This document shows positions 7,757-15,888 of a stretch of DNA of 64,000 nt, in pieces. Position numbers and translations under genes: made by a program. Origin of the DNA: Halobacteriovorax marinus SJ (GTDB lineage Bacteria > Bdellovibrionota > Bacteriovoracia > Bacteriovoracales > Bacteriovoracaceae); the NCBI RefSeq assembly GCF_000210915.2, contig NC_016620.1:2356001-2420000 (forward strand). The letters are read 5' to 3'. Position 1 is the first letter of the stretch. Each line of letters begins with the position of its first letter. Under the pieces are notes generated by a model. The model was given only the letters and a program-made list of their open reading frames with translations, was not told the origin of the DNA and searched no databases.

Positions 7757-9091
7757 ATGCGTAAACTAAATCTACTTATTACACTATCACTACTATTATC
7801 AATAACTGCCTGTGAAGACGAAGTGGCCACTTGTAAGGATACATTTCAGTCTGATTATAAGTCATTGATGCAATCATTCAGTGATGTTTACAATCCAAAA
7901 ACAACTGTTGAAGAATTTAATCAATTCAAAAATAAGATTACTGCTTTCCAAGAAAAATATCCTGAAAAGTGTGCTTTAAATGATGAGATTTATGAACACA
8001 ATAAAGAGCTAGATAAGTTCCTAGCGATGGTAAATCAAAAAACAGTTATTACTCCTAAAGTTATTTACGGTAAGGATGATAGACTTGATATTGCAGACTC
8101 TACAGATGCAAGACACCAACAATGGGCAAAGTCTGTTGCGGTACAGGTTTCTTCAGCTAAGATTGGTGCTGGTGGCGAATTAAATAGTACAACAATCGCT
8201 GATAATATGTATCTATGTGAAGACGAGCCATTTGCAGATCAAATTAATCCTGGAAGATGTTCAGGGTTCCTAGTGGGTGAAAATATTCTCGTAACTGCTG
8301 GTCACTGTGTAGAGAGCCAGAGTGATTGTTCAAATTATAAATGGGTCTTTGGATTTAAGAAAGGCGTATCAAAATTAAGCGATGATCAGATCTACTCTTG
8401 TAAAAGTATTATCTCACAACAATTAAGTAGCTCTACTAAAGCAGACTTTGCTGTACTAGAATTAGATAGAGCAGTAGTAGACGCCGCTCCACTAACATAT
8501 AGAGCTTCAGGTTCTGTTTCAGTTGGTGACCCTATCACAGTAATGGGACACCCTTCAGGACTTCCAATGAAAGTAGCACCTGGTGCAAATATTAGAACAA
8601 ACTCAAACGATTGGTACTTTGTCGCAAACTTAGATACTTTTGGTGGTAATTCAGGTTCTCCAGTTTTCAACTCAGACACAGGTATTGTTGAAGGTATCTT
8701 AGTTAGAGGTGAAACAGACTATACTTGGAAGACAGATAGCAGTGGGAATTCTTGTAGAGTCTCATTTCAATGTGCAGATGATTCATGTCGTGGTGAAGAT
8801 GTTACTCGTATTACGAAAGTGACAGGGCTTCCAAAACAAGAGACTCCTAAAGAGGTTCTTGCTAGCTTTTTTCCTAACTCTACTCTACCACTAGACGCGA
8901 AAGGTATCTCGTTTAAGGTTCAGGTAAAGAATGGTCCAACCAAGTACCTTGCTGGAACAAAATTTCTAGAGGCCTGTGCACTCCATACTGCTGAGAATTC
9001 AGATCCAAGAAATTGGCTAGATTCGATAGTGGCAAATTGTGAAAGAGATCAAGTTCAACTTCTTCAAATAGTTGAAACTTTTAAAGACTAA
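7757..9091 (+). CDS. trypsin-like serine protease lipoprotein
   Basis: A 444-residue lipoprotein with lipobox ITAC (Cys19). After about 120 residues of extension comes an S1-type protease domain. The triad is visible: His183 in VTAGHC, Asp230 in ADFAVLEL and Ser299 in GGNSG. Extra cysteines suggest disulfides. The oxidising periplasm or cell surface is the likely site. The closest style is bacterial trypsin-like peptidases used to digest external protein. GAGGGAG before the ATG is a strong ribosome-binding site. About 100 bases of AT-rich DNA separate it from rlmN. Confidence 0.92.
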   Translation: MRKLNLLITLSLLLSITACEDEVATCKDTFQSDYKSLMQSFSDVYNPKTTVEEFNQFKNKITAFQEKYPEKCALNDEIYEHNKELDKFLAMVNQKTVITPKVIYGKDDRLDIADSTDARHQQWAKSVAVQVSSAKIGAGGELNSTTIADNMYLCEDEPFADQINPGRCSGFLVGENILVTAGHCVESQSDCSNYKWVFGFKKGVSKLSDDQIYSCKSIISQQLSSSTKADFAVLELDRAVVDAAPLTYRASGSVSVGDPITVMGHPSGLPMKVAPGANIRTNSNDWYFVANLDTFGGNSGSPVFNSDTGIVEGILVRGETDYTWKTDSSGNSCRVSFQCADDSCRGEDVTRITKVTGLPKQETPKEVLASFFPNSTLPLDAKGISFKVQVKNGPTKYLAGTKFLEACALHTAENSDPRNWLDSIVANCERDQVQLLQIVETFKD

Positions 9092-9127
9092 AATTCAATA
9101 AAGACTATTTTTAACAAAATCTTCATA

Positions 9128-9166
9128 CTCCTTAGCTAATCTTTAAATAACCTTTTAGCTAAGGAG
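9128..9166 (+). promoter_or_regulatory. stem-loop sequestering a ribosome-binding site
   Basis: CTCCTTAGCTAA (9128-9139) pairs perfectly with TTAGCTAAGGAG (9155-9166) around a 15-base loop. The right arm contains most of AGGAGG (9162-9167), the ribosome-binding site of the gene starting at 9172. In the folded state that site is closed. No T-run follows, so it does not look like a simple terminator. It may act as a translational switch or thermometer. Confidence 0.55.
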
Positions 9167-9171
9167 GAGTC

Positions 9172-9594
9172 ATGCTCACAACACATCTTCACCCTATTTC
9201 TTCTGCAGATGAAGACGAAGTCGAAATGTACTACAAAGTCGAAGAGACCATGGTTGAGAATGGTGACTTAAAAATGTCACAAGAGGAGCTCTATGATGAA
9301 ATAGACTCCCATCACAGTCTTTATATTCTTAAAACTCATGAGCATTTCCATATATTCACACTCATTGTAGCTGCTTTAATTTACTATATTGCCTACGAGC
9401 AATATCTCGCCTTTGACGGACCTTCGATATTTGGAATAATACTGACAATACTTGGAACACTAATGTTAGCTTTAAGCTGGGTTATATCTAATCCGACTCT
9501 AAAGCATGAAACAGAAGTTCAAGATTACTACAAGTCCCATCGTATGCTATTTCTCTACGATAAGGATCATTCAAAAGTTAGAGAATTAAAGTGA
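9172..9594 (+). CDS. uncharacterised two-helix membrane protein
   Basis: A 140-residue protein of no recognised family. An acidic N-terminal cytoplasmic part of about 60 residues is followed by two adjacent hydrophobic helices, FHIFTLIVAALIYYIAY and IFGIILTILGTLMLALSW, with a short loop between, and then a charged tail. This predicts a hairpin in the inner membrane with both ends on the same side. The ribosome-binding site AGGAGG is strong but lies in a perfect inverted repeat, which suggests controlled translation. It follows the trypsin-like gene by 80 bases and could share its transcript. Confidence 0.7.
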   Translation: MLTTHLHPISSADEDEVEMYYKVEETMVENGDLKMSQEELYDEIDSHHSLYILKTHEHFHIFTLIVAALIYYIAYEQYLAFDGPSIFGIILTILGTLMLALSWVISNPTLKHETEVQDYYKSHRMLFLYDKDHSKVRELK

Positions 9595-9602
9595 TTAGAC
9601 TC

Positions 9603-9635
9603 TGGGCTCAGGTGAGCATCGACCACTTGAGCCCA
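9603..9635. terminator. hairpin at a convergent gene junction
   Basis: TGGGCTCAGGTG (9603-9614) pairs with CACTTGAGCCCA (9624-9635), twelve pairs including one G-T pair, around a nine-base loop. It lies just after the + gene and includes the end of the converging minus gene. A bidirectional terminator is likely, though no strong T-run is present. Confidence 0.5.
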
Positions 9636-10240
9636 TCATATTTATAGCTCTGCAATTTTAATGAGTTCTCATTGCACTTCGCACAGGGTTGATACCAAGG
9701 GTCTGAGCGTACGATTTCCCAATCTTCATCAATCGTCTCTGTTAACTCTTCAAGTAACTCTGAACTAGTTTTTCTAAGAACAGCAAAGCGCTCATAAAGA
9801 GTTTTCATCGGAGAGCTAAAGATATCCTCTAGAATTAATGTATTAATCTTTGCAGGAATCTGTGTTGCTATTAAATCTCGTTGGGTCACAAATCGACTTT
9901 GACAATGAGAACAACAGTGGACTTTCAAGCTCTCAAGTTTCTCGTCTTGAAATTCGCTCAACTGAGTTTTTATATCTTTATCTAATTCCAGACATTGAAA
10001 ATAGATTCCAATAATCGCTCTAAGTTTCCAGAATAATGTAAAACTCCAAGGGTCTTGAAAGTGAATATCATTCAAAGTCCCTGCCCCGCCAAAGGCTTTA
10101 GAGTAATGATCATAGGCATCCATTGCATTGGCGTCGACCATCTTCTCCACAGAGTTCATCCAATGGGACCATTGATGATGATTTTCATAATCAAGTAATG
10201 CGCTAAAAGACGCTAGAAAAGATTTTAGATTCTCTTGCAT
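9608..10240 (-). CDS. uncharacterised protein with zinc-ribbon-like cysteines
   Basis: A 210-residue soluble protein of no recognised family. It is mostly helical, with CCSHC at about residues 109-113 and CAKC near residue 188. Two separated Cys-x-x-Cys pairs suggest a structural zinc site closing the two halves together. No signal peptide or membrane segment. The gene converges on the two-helix membrane protein gene, and a hairpin covers its stop codon. Function unknown. Confidence 0.75.
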   Translation of the reverse strand: MQENLKSFLASFSALLDYENHHQWSHWMNSVEKMVDANAMDAYDHYSKAFGGAGTLNDIHFQDPWSFTLFWKLRAIIGIYFQCLELDKDIKTQLSEFQDEKLESLKVHCCSHCQSRFVTQRDLIATQIPAKINTLILEDIFSSPMKTLYERFAVLRKTSSELLEELTETIDEDWEIVRSDPWYQPCAKCNENSLKLQSYKYDGLKWSMLT

Positions 10241-10349
10241 AAAGACCTTCCTGAGTTAAGTATTATATAACAAAATCAAAAGCTTATGTCGTGTAATTCT
10301 TTTCATTTCCATTGTGTTTTCCCCCACTCTCTGCTACTTATTCCCCCTT

Positions 10350-12821
10350 ATGACAAAGAAACCAGAACTTCTACTTCCTGTTGGAAATATTGAGATGTGC
10401 AGGGCCGCCATTCACAATGGCGCCAATGCAATTTATGTAGGTATGCCTGAATTTAATGCTAGAGGTAGAACTACAGATCATAGCTTTGAACAATTAGAAG
10501 AAATTATTCAACTGTGTCACCTCTACGGGGTGAAAGTTCACGTGGCCTTTAATATCGTCATTTTCCAAGATGAACTTGCAAGAGCGATAGAGTTACTACA
10601 GAAGCTACTTCCCCTTGGCCCAGATGCACTAATAGTCCAAGATCTAGGTCTAGTAAGAGTTATAAAAGAGATGGCACCATGGCAGGAAATTCACGCCTCT
10701 ACTCAAATGACCATTACAAATGAGTTGGCCATTGAATTAACTAAAGACCTGCAAATTGAGCGCTACGTTCTAGGTAGAGAAAATAGTCTAAGTGAAATAA
10801 AAACGATTAAAGAGAATACTGATAAAGAAATAGAAGTCTTTGTTCATGGAGCTCTCTGTGTTGCCTATTCTGGACAGTGCTTTACTAGTGAAAGCATTGG
10901 AGGAAGAAGTGCAAATAGAGGTCAATGTGCCCAGAGCTGCCGTTTTGAATACGATCTCATTGTCGATGATAAGAAAGTTGATCTCATCGATCAAAAGTAC
11001 TTGGTCTCACCTCAAGATTTATGTGGAATTAACGAAATCGAATCACTTAAAGAACTTGGTGTAGACTCACTCAAAGTAGAAGGTAGACTTAAGAGTCCTA
11101 ACTTTGTTGCCAGTGTAGCAAGTAGCTATAGAAAGGCCATTGATAAATCTAAATTTACTAAAGAAGATATTGAACAAATGGCCATCAGCTATTCTAGAGG
11201 ATTTTTTCCAGGCTGGCTTCACGGAGTGAACCATCAGGAATTAGTTGATTCAACATTTGGTAGTAATCGTGGATTAAAAATTGGACAAGTTCAAGAAGTA
11301 AGGAAGAGCTCTATTGTCATTGCTTCCGATAAAGACTTAAGCAATGGAGATGGCCTACTCTTTGCCAGTACAAATCGTGAAAAGAAACTAGAACTTGGAT
11401 CTATGATCTACGATATAAAGTCTCTAAAGAATAGAAGATTTGAAATCTTCTTAGCGAAGGATTTTAAAACACAATCTGTTCAAGCAGGATTCAATGTCTA
11501 TCAAACCTCATCACCTTCACTCACTAAAGAATTAACAAAGTCATTTAATGATAGAGAAAAGCTTTTAAGAAGAGAGATATCTATCTCACTAGATGCGAAG
11601 GTGGGAGAAAAATTACAACTTACGGCCTCTATAGATAAACAAGAAGTAACTGTACAAAGTGAATCAGAACTTGAAGTCGCAAAGAATGATATTAACTTAG
11701 ATAATATTAGAAAAGAGCTATGCGCTCTTTCATCGACACCCTTTAAGTGTCAAACTCCAATCATTAATATATCTGAAAACTCTCCTTTTATCGCAAATAA
11801 AGTATTAAAAAATCTAAGACAAAGAGCAGTTAAAGAGTTGAGTGAAAAAATTCTCAAGCATGACTTGGGAGAAGTTCTCTCGGCAAAGCTACCAGATTTA
11901 AGTGAGTCATTTAATCAAAGAGAGAGTAAAATAAGGCCTCTCTTAAGAGAGTTAAGTCAACTTGAGGGGCTCATTCCTCTATTAAACTCTAATCCAAATA
12001 TCAAAAATAAGATTGAATTCATTATTCTAGATTATGAATTTGGAAAAGATTATAAAGAGTCATTAGAGCTACTAAAATCTGCAGGTATAGAGTCTGCTAT
12101 AGCAACAAATAGAATACTAAAACCAAATGAATACCACCATCTAAAAGTCTTAACGAGGCTAGCACCTGACTATGTCTTAGTGAGAAACTTAGGAGCACTA
12201 CAATTCTTCAAAGAGAATGCGAGCAATTTAAAACTCATCGGTGACTTTAGCCTAAACGTTACAAATTCAATCACAGCAGATTACCTCTACTCTAAAGGAC
12301 TAATGACTCTAACACCAAGTTACGACCTCAATAGAGATCAGTTACTGTCCATGGTTAAACATAGTCAAAGAAAGGACTTCGAAGTCACTATTCATCAATA
12401 CATGCCAAGTTTTCACATGGAGCATTGTGTTTATGCTGCCTTTCTCTCAAACGGTAAGTCTTTTAAAGATTGTGGGAAACCGTGCGAAAAACATAAAGTT
12501 GAGCTCCACGACAGCTTTGGAAATAAACACTTTATTAAAGCTGACTCGGAGTGCAGAAATACAATGTATAACGCCGTTGCGATTTCAGCGCCTACATTAC
12601 TTAAAGACTGTTTAGAAATAGGTGTCTCGCGCTTTAGGATTGAGGCTCTACATGAAGAGAGTTCTGTTATCTTTGATAAGCTTAAAACTTTTTGTAAATT
12701 ACTTGAGAATGAATTGTCTCCAAGTGAAGTTAACCTTCACTTAGGTCTCCATGAAAACTACGGCCTTTCTCAGGGACAAATTTTTAAAGAAGATACTTAT
12801 GTAGATAGAAAGAAGAGCTAG
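10350..12821 (+). CDS. U32-family protein, RlhA/TrhP-like RNA hydroxylation type (long form)
   Basis: From the ATG at 10350 the product is 823 residues. The N-terminal half is a U32 domain with HASTQMTITN, GALCVAYSGQC and NRGQCAQSC (cysteines about 170, 177, 193, 197), the likely iron-sulfur ligands of RlhA, TrhP and UbiU/V. The second half ends with MEHCVYAAFLSNGKS, CGKPCEKH and a CRNT segment, a further Cys-rich module. E. coli RlhA is about 650 residues, so this is a long form. U32 proteins of this group hydroxylate RNA bases or quinone precursors rather than acting as proteases; which applies here cannot be told. The GTG at 10314 is a less likely start. It overlaps the next gene tail to tail. 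Confidence 0.85.
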   Translation: MTKKPELLLPVGNIEMCRAAIHNGANAIYVGMPEFNARGRTTDHSFEQLEEIIQLCHLYGVKVHVAFNIVIFQDELARAIELLQKLLPLGPDALIVQDLGLVRVIKEMAPWQEIHASTQMTITNELAIELTKDLQIERYVLGRENSLSEIKTIKENTDKEIEVFVHGALCVAYSGQCFTSESIGGRSANRGQCAQSCRFEYDLIVDDKKVDLIDQKYLVSPQDLCGINEIESLKELGVDSLKVEGRLKSPNFVASVASSYRKAIDKSKFTKEDIEQMAISYSRGFFPGWLHGVNHQELVDSTFGSNRGLKIGQVQEVRKSSIVIASDKDLSNGDGLLFASTNREKKLELGSMIYDIKSLKNRRFEIFLAKDFKTQSVQAGFNVYQTSSPSLTKELTKSFNDREKLLRREISISLDAKVGEKLQLTASIDKQEVTVQSESELEVAKNDINLDNIRKELCALSSTPFKCQTPIINISENSPFIANKVLKNLRQRAVKELSEKILKHDLGEVLSAKLPDLSESFNQRESKIRPLLRELSQLEGLIPLLNSNPNIKNKIEFIILDYEFGKDYKESLELLKSAGIESAIATNRILKPNEYHHLKVLTRLAPDYVLVRNLGALQFFKENASNLKLIGDFSLNVTNSITADYLYSKGLMTLTPSYDLNRDQLLSMVKHSQRKDFEVTIHQYMPSFHMEHCVYAAFLSNGKSFKDCGKPCEKHKVELHDSFGNKHFIKADSECRNTMYNAVAISAPTLLKDCLEIGVSRFRIEALHEESSVIFDKLKTFCKLLENELSPSEVNLHLGLHENYGLSQGQIFKEDTYVDRKKS

Positions 12822-12833
12822 TTTAGCTCTTCT
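12811..12833. terminator. hairpin across convergent stop codons
   Basis: AGAAGAGCTA (12811-12820) and TAGCTCTTCT (12824-12833) form a perfect ten-base stem with a three-base loop. It contains the stop codons of both converging genes, which overlap by four bases. Likely a bidirectional terminator built inside coding sequence. Confidence 0.55.
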
Positions 12834-14833
12834 AATGCAGCATCCATATTCTCTATCGCTTCTTTCATCACTTCAACATCATTATTTTCAACAGCAATCT
12901 CAACCTCTTCAGCTTCTTCTTTTTGAACTTCTACCTCAGTTTGAACTTCTAACTCTACTTTCTTATCTAAGATTTCAAAAAATCCTGCACTTTCATTTCT
13001 TGTATAATACTCTTGTCTCTCACTTGAAAATAGATCGAGAAAAGAATTTGTTTCTAAAGATAATTGTATAAAGATGCTCTCTCCTGCTGACACAGTAAAG
13101 GACATAGGAGGAAGCACAAGTGAAAATTCCCCCTCACTACTATCTTCAAAGTAAATAGAGCTTCTACTAATTCCATAAGTCATATAGTGAGGAACTTCCC
13201 ATGCTCCCTCTTTTGAATAGAAGAGTGAAGCAACAAGTGAAGACTTAAAAAGGGAGCTCTTTGCTTTTAACTTTAATTTAAGTGGACCATTTACGACAAT
13301 TTTCTTATCTGTCGCTACGGTGAAATATGTCTCACCTTTTAACTGAGTTCCTCTTCGATTCGTTATCGGGCTCGTATCCATCTGTGGAACTTCTATGTTG
13401 ATCGAATTAAACATCTCATCAATTTTCGAAGTCGGTTGTGAATTAGAAGTTAGAGTTCGATACTCTTTCTTAAGCTTTGAAAACTCCAAGTTCATAAATT
13501 CATTACCAAAACTAGTTTCTAGGAAATCGCCACAACCGTGTCCACCATGGTGGATATAGAGATAATTATTTTCTGGATACCTACCTTCATCAACTAAGTA
13601 CTTATGGCCCAGAATAGTATCACGACCATCTTGATCATTATTAGTACCAGCAACATGGAAAATAGGAATATGACTCTCTTTTAACTCGTCCAGAATTGAG
13701 CGCTCTAACATATATTCATTTAAACTTCCTTTATCTCTGGCATTAATTAGATCTTGCCAATCAGCAATATCTCTTCCGTAGAGAATATTATCAAACTGAG
13801 AGTATGGAATACCTTGTTTGACAAGATAATTAATTTTCTCTGCAAAGAGATTAATATCTTTATGATTCTCTCTCTCTGCGACATAGGCCAAGAGAGAGGA
13901 CTCAACTGTTTCTGCGGCAGTGAAGGAATCTGTACTAGCATTTGCTGGTGCACTACAGGCAATTGTGTAAAGTAAGCCTTCTGCATTACTGGCAGCAGCA
14001 GCGAGAGCATTATATCCATCATAGGAAACGCCAAAAGAAAACACAGAACCATTTGAGAAGGTTTGATTTCGTATCCAATCGATAGTTTCTTTTGAGTCTT
14101 GAATATTTTTTTCGTGCAACCATTTAAAGTTTCCACTCGAAGCATGCGATCCTCTATTGGATTGAATGACTACATTGTGGCCTTGAGTAATAAAACCTGC
14201 AGCCTTAGTTAAATAATAACCGAAGCTTTCAGTATGTAGATATGGAGTTTTTATGAAACCGACTCTAGAGGCCTTATCATCTTTAGAAAATACTAATGAT
14301 GATATTCTCTCTCCATCACTCATCTTAACGTATCGATGATCAATATTCATATCATCACCTGATAGAAAGTAGTACTCTACAATTTTACCACTCTCATCAA
14401 CTCTAAAGAGTCCGTAGAGAGAGTGAGGGTTTGAGAGCTTAAACTTAATGATAAAAAGTGGGTTATAATCAAATACAATTTGTGTCGATTCGCATACATT
14501 TGAGAGTGAGAGTATATTCTTCATATACGCTTCAAATTGCTGAAACTTAACTTTCTTTGAGAAGTACGCATCAAAGAGAAATGGGTTATCATACGAGCTT
14601 GTTTGAATCATCTGACATAAGTCACGACTTAGGTTACTCACGTATTCACCAGATGATTTCTCTTCATTATTTAATTTAAATGCTGCTTGCTGATTAGCAC
14701 TCACCTGCTGGGCCTGTTGCATATTAAGGTATTCAATTTGAGAAATCTTTCTTGTGTATTCAAAGTCTTTTTCCTTCTTTGAACAAGAAACTAAAGTCAA
14801 AATCGATAAACAGAGTATAAGACTCTTCTTCAT
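12818..14833 (-). CDS. CocE/PepX-like alpha/beta-hydrolase lipoprotein
   Basis: A 671-residue lipoprotein with lipobox LVSC (Cys17). The alpha/beta-hydrolase core shows the nucleophile elbow GVSYDG (Ser270), an Asp region GTNNDQDGRD near 396-405, and His candidates in HHGGHG (428-433). The C-terminal beta-rich part resembles the jelly-roll of X-Pro dipeptidyl-peptidase and CocE esterases. The last 40 residues are a Glu/Val-rich acidic tail. Members cleave peptides or esters; the substrate here is unknown. Location should be the outer or inner membrane surface. The tail may be a coiled coil or simply disordered. Confidence 0.85.
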   Translation of the reverse strand: MKKSLILCLSILTLVSCSKKEKDFEYTRKISQIEYLNMQQAQQVSANQQAAFKLNNEEKSSGEYVSNLSRDLCQMIQTSSYDNPFLFDAYFSKKVKFQQFEAYMKNILSLSNVCESTQIVFDYNPLFIIKFKLSNPHSLYGLFRVDESGKIVEYYFLSGDDMNIDHRYVKMSDGERISSLVFSKDDKASRVGFIKTPYLHTESFGYYLTKAAGFITQGHNVVIQSNRGSHASSGNFKWLHEKNIQDSKETIDWIRNQTFSNGSVFSFGVSYDGYNALAAAASNAEGLLYTIACSAPANASTDSFTAAETVESSLLAYVAERENHKDINLFAEKINYLVKQGIPYSQFDNILYGRDIADWQDLINARDKGSLNEYMLERSILDELKESHIPIFHVAGTNNDQDGRDTILGHKYLVDEGRYPENNYLYIHHGGHGCGDFLETSFGNEFMNLEFSKLKKEYRTLTSNSQPTSKIDEMFNSINIEVPQMDTSPITNRRGTQLKGETYFTVATDKKIVVNGPLKLKLKAKSSLFKSSLVASLFYSKEGAWEVPHYMTYGISRSSIYFEDSSEGEFSLVLPPMSFTVSAGESIFIQLSLETNSFLDLFSSERQEYYTRNESAGFFEILDKKVELEVQTEVEVQKEEAEEVEIAVENNDVEVMKEAIENMDAALEELN

Positions 14834-15199
14834 TACAAACCTTCTTTAAAATGAGTAAAACATTAGATAAGAAGCAAGAATGATGCCGCCTACAACTCAT
14901 TGTTAAGTCGTACTAGAAAGCAAGAAAGTGTCTAAATTTTAAACAGATGAGTTAACTTGAAGACAGTCTTTGAGTTTGTAACTCCCCTAAAAGAAGTTAT
15001 ATTGCCAATTCAATCAGGCTATATTTTCATTTCAATACCTTAGAGTTGAGTTAAATCCTATGCATAAAGGAGGGAGAAAAAACTTTACTTTCTTAACCTC
15101 TGCCATATTCGCACTATATAGAAATCAAGTATGAAGGCATCTTAAGCTCAAAGAGAAATATATGAAATTTAACCTCGAAACTGGTTCAAAGTAGTAGAT
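14834..15199. other. 366-base divergent intergenic region
   Basis: This gap separates the CocE-like gene from the small secreted protein gene and should hold both promoters. It contains two very short open frames on the + strand, 24 codons from the ATG at 15060 and 10 codons from the ATG at 15162. The second ends five bases before the start at 15200 and could be a leader peptide. Neither has support beyond being open. AAAGGAGGGAG at 15065 would be a strong ribosome-binding site but is not well placed for a start. No tRNA-like fold was seen. Confidence 0.4.
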
Positions 15200-15481
15200 A
15201 TGAAAGTAATTATAGCGATGGCCATTATTTTACCATTTCTAAGCCTCAATACGATGGCGGCGTCTTCTAGTGCCAGGGCCACCCTTTTAGTTACTGAACA
15301 GGTAAAGATCACTGTAATAGAAAATAAAGATTCTAAGAGGGTTATAACTAAAAATCGTATTCAAGTGATGCCTCATAGAATGCTTACAATTCAATACGGC
15401 AAAGATTCACAGACAATTTCTTCAGGGGAAAATGGAATCATCTCTAATGATAATAAGAAAAGTAGCGACATATTCTTTTAA
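15200..15481 (+). CDS. small secreted protein beside the pilus locus
   Basis: A 93-residue protein with a clear signal peptide (VIIAMAIILPFLSLNTMAA) and about 70 mature residues of basic, beta-rich sequence without cysteines. No family was recognised. It converges on the minor DUF4402 gene and overlaps it by four bases, so it is next to, but not in, the pilus operon. It could be an accessory periplasmic factor, but nothing in the sequence proves this. Confidence 0.65.
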   Translation: MKVIIAMAIILPFLSLNTMAASSSARATLLVTEQVKITVIENKDSKRVITKNRIQVMPHRMLTIQYGKDSQTISSGENGIISNDNKKSSDIFF

Positions 15482-15888
15482 TAAATCACATCAATAGTAA
15501 ATGAACCGGAATAAGCGCCAGGGGCTTTATTTACACCAATAGCGTTCAACGTAGCTCCGACTTTGACAGTTTGCTTACCTTTAGAGTTAAGTAAACCATT
15601 CGCTCCAGCAGCAGGTCTTGATTTAAAATTTCTGACCTTTATCTTTTGACTCCCGTTACCACCTAGATATATATAAGCTTCCGTAGGCAAGAGAATGGTG
15701 TAGGATGTATTCTTATCGCCTTTAACTAGGAATCTTGCATTATTCGGTTCACTACCCTTGGGAGAAATGACTTTCTTAGGGTCTCCTTGAACTAGAGTAC
15801 CAAAGTCGAGATCTCTCTTATTTGTAACAGAGATGGGTTTTGAATATACCGAAAAACAAAATAGAAATATCAATATTCTATAGATCAT
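15478..15888 (-). CDS. DUF4402 protein, likely minor pilin or tip subunit
   Basis: A 136-residue secreted protein: signal peptide (YRILIFLFCFSVYS), then one DUF4402 domain with RDLDFGTLVQGD, PAAGANGLL, TVKVGATLNA and a final GAYSGSFTIDVIY. The same blocks occur in the 165-residue protein at 19302-19799, so the two are paralogues. DUF4402 proteins are immunoglobulin-like subunits found beside chaperone-usher genes. This copy lacks the Ala-rich low-complexity features of the other and sits last in the operon, which suits a minor or tip subunit. Its ATG overlaps the usher TGA by four bases. Confidence 0.82.
   Translation of the reverse strand: MIYRILIFLFCFSVYSKPISVTNKRDLDFGTLVQGDPKKVISPKGSEPNNARFLVKGDKNTSYTILLPTEAYIYLGGNGSQKIKVRNFKSRPAAGANGLLNSKGKQTVKVGATLNAIGVNKAPGAYSGSFTIDVIY

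Noticed and set aside
12835-13071. Open frame on the + strand inside the CocE-like gene
   Set aside because: It mirrors the acidic Glu-rich tail on the other strand and has a leucine/glutamine-rich sequence without signal; it is a shadow of that gene.
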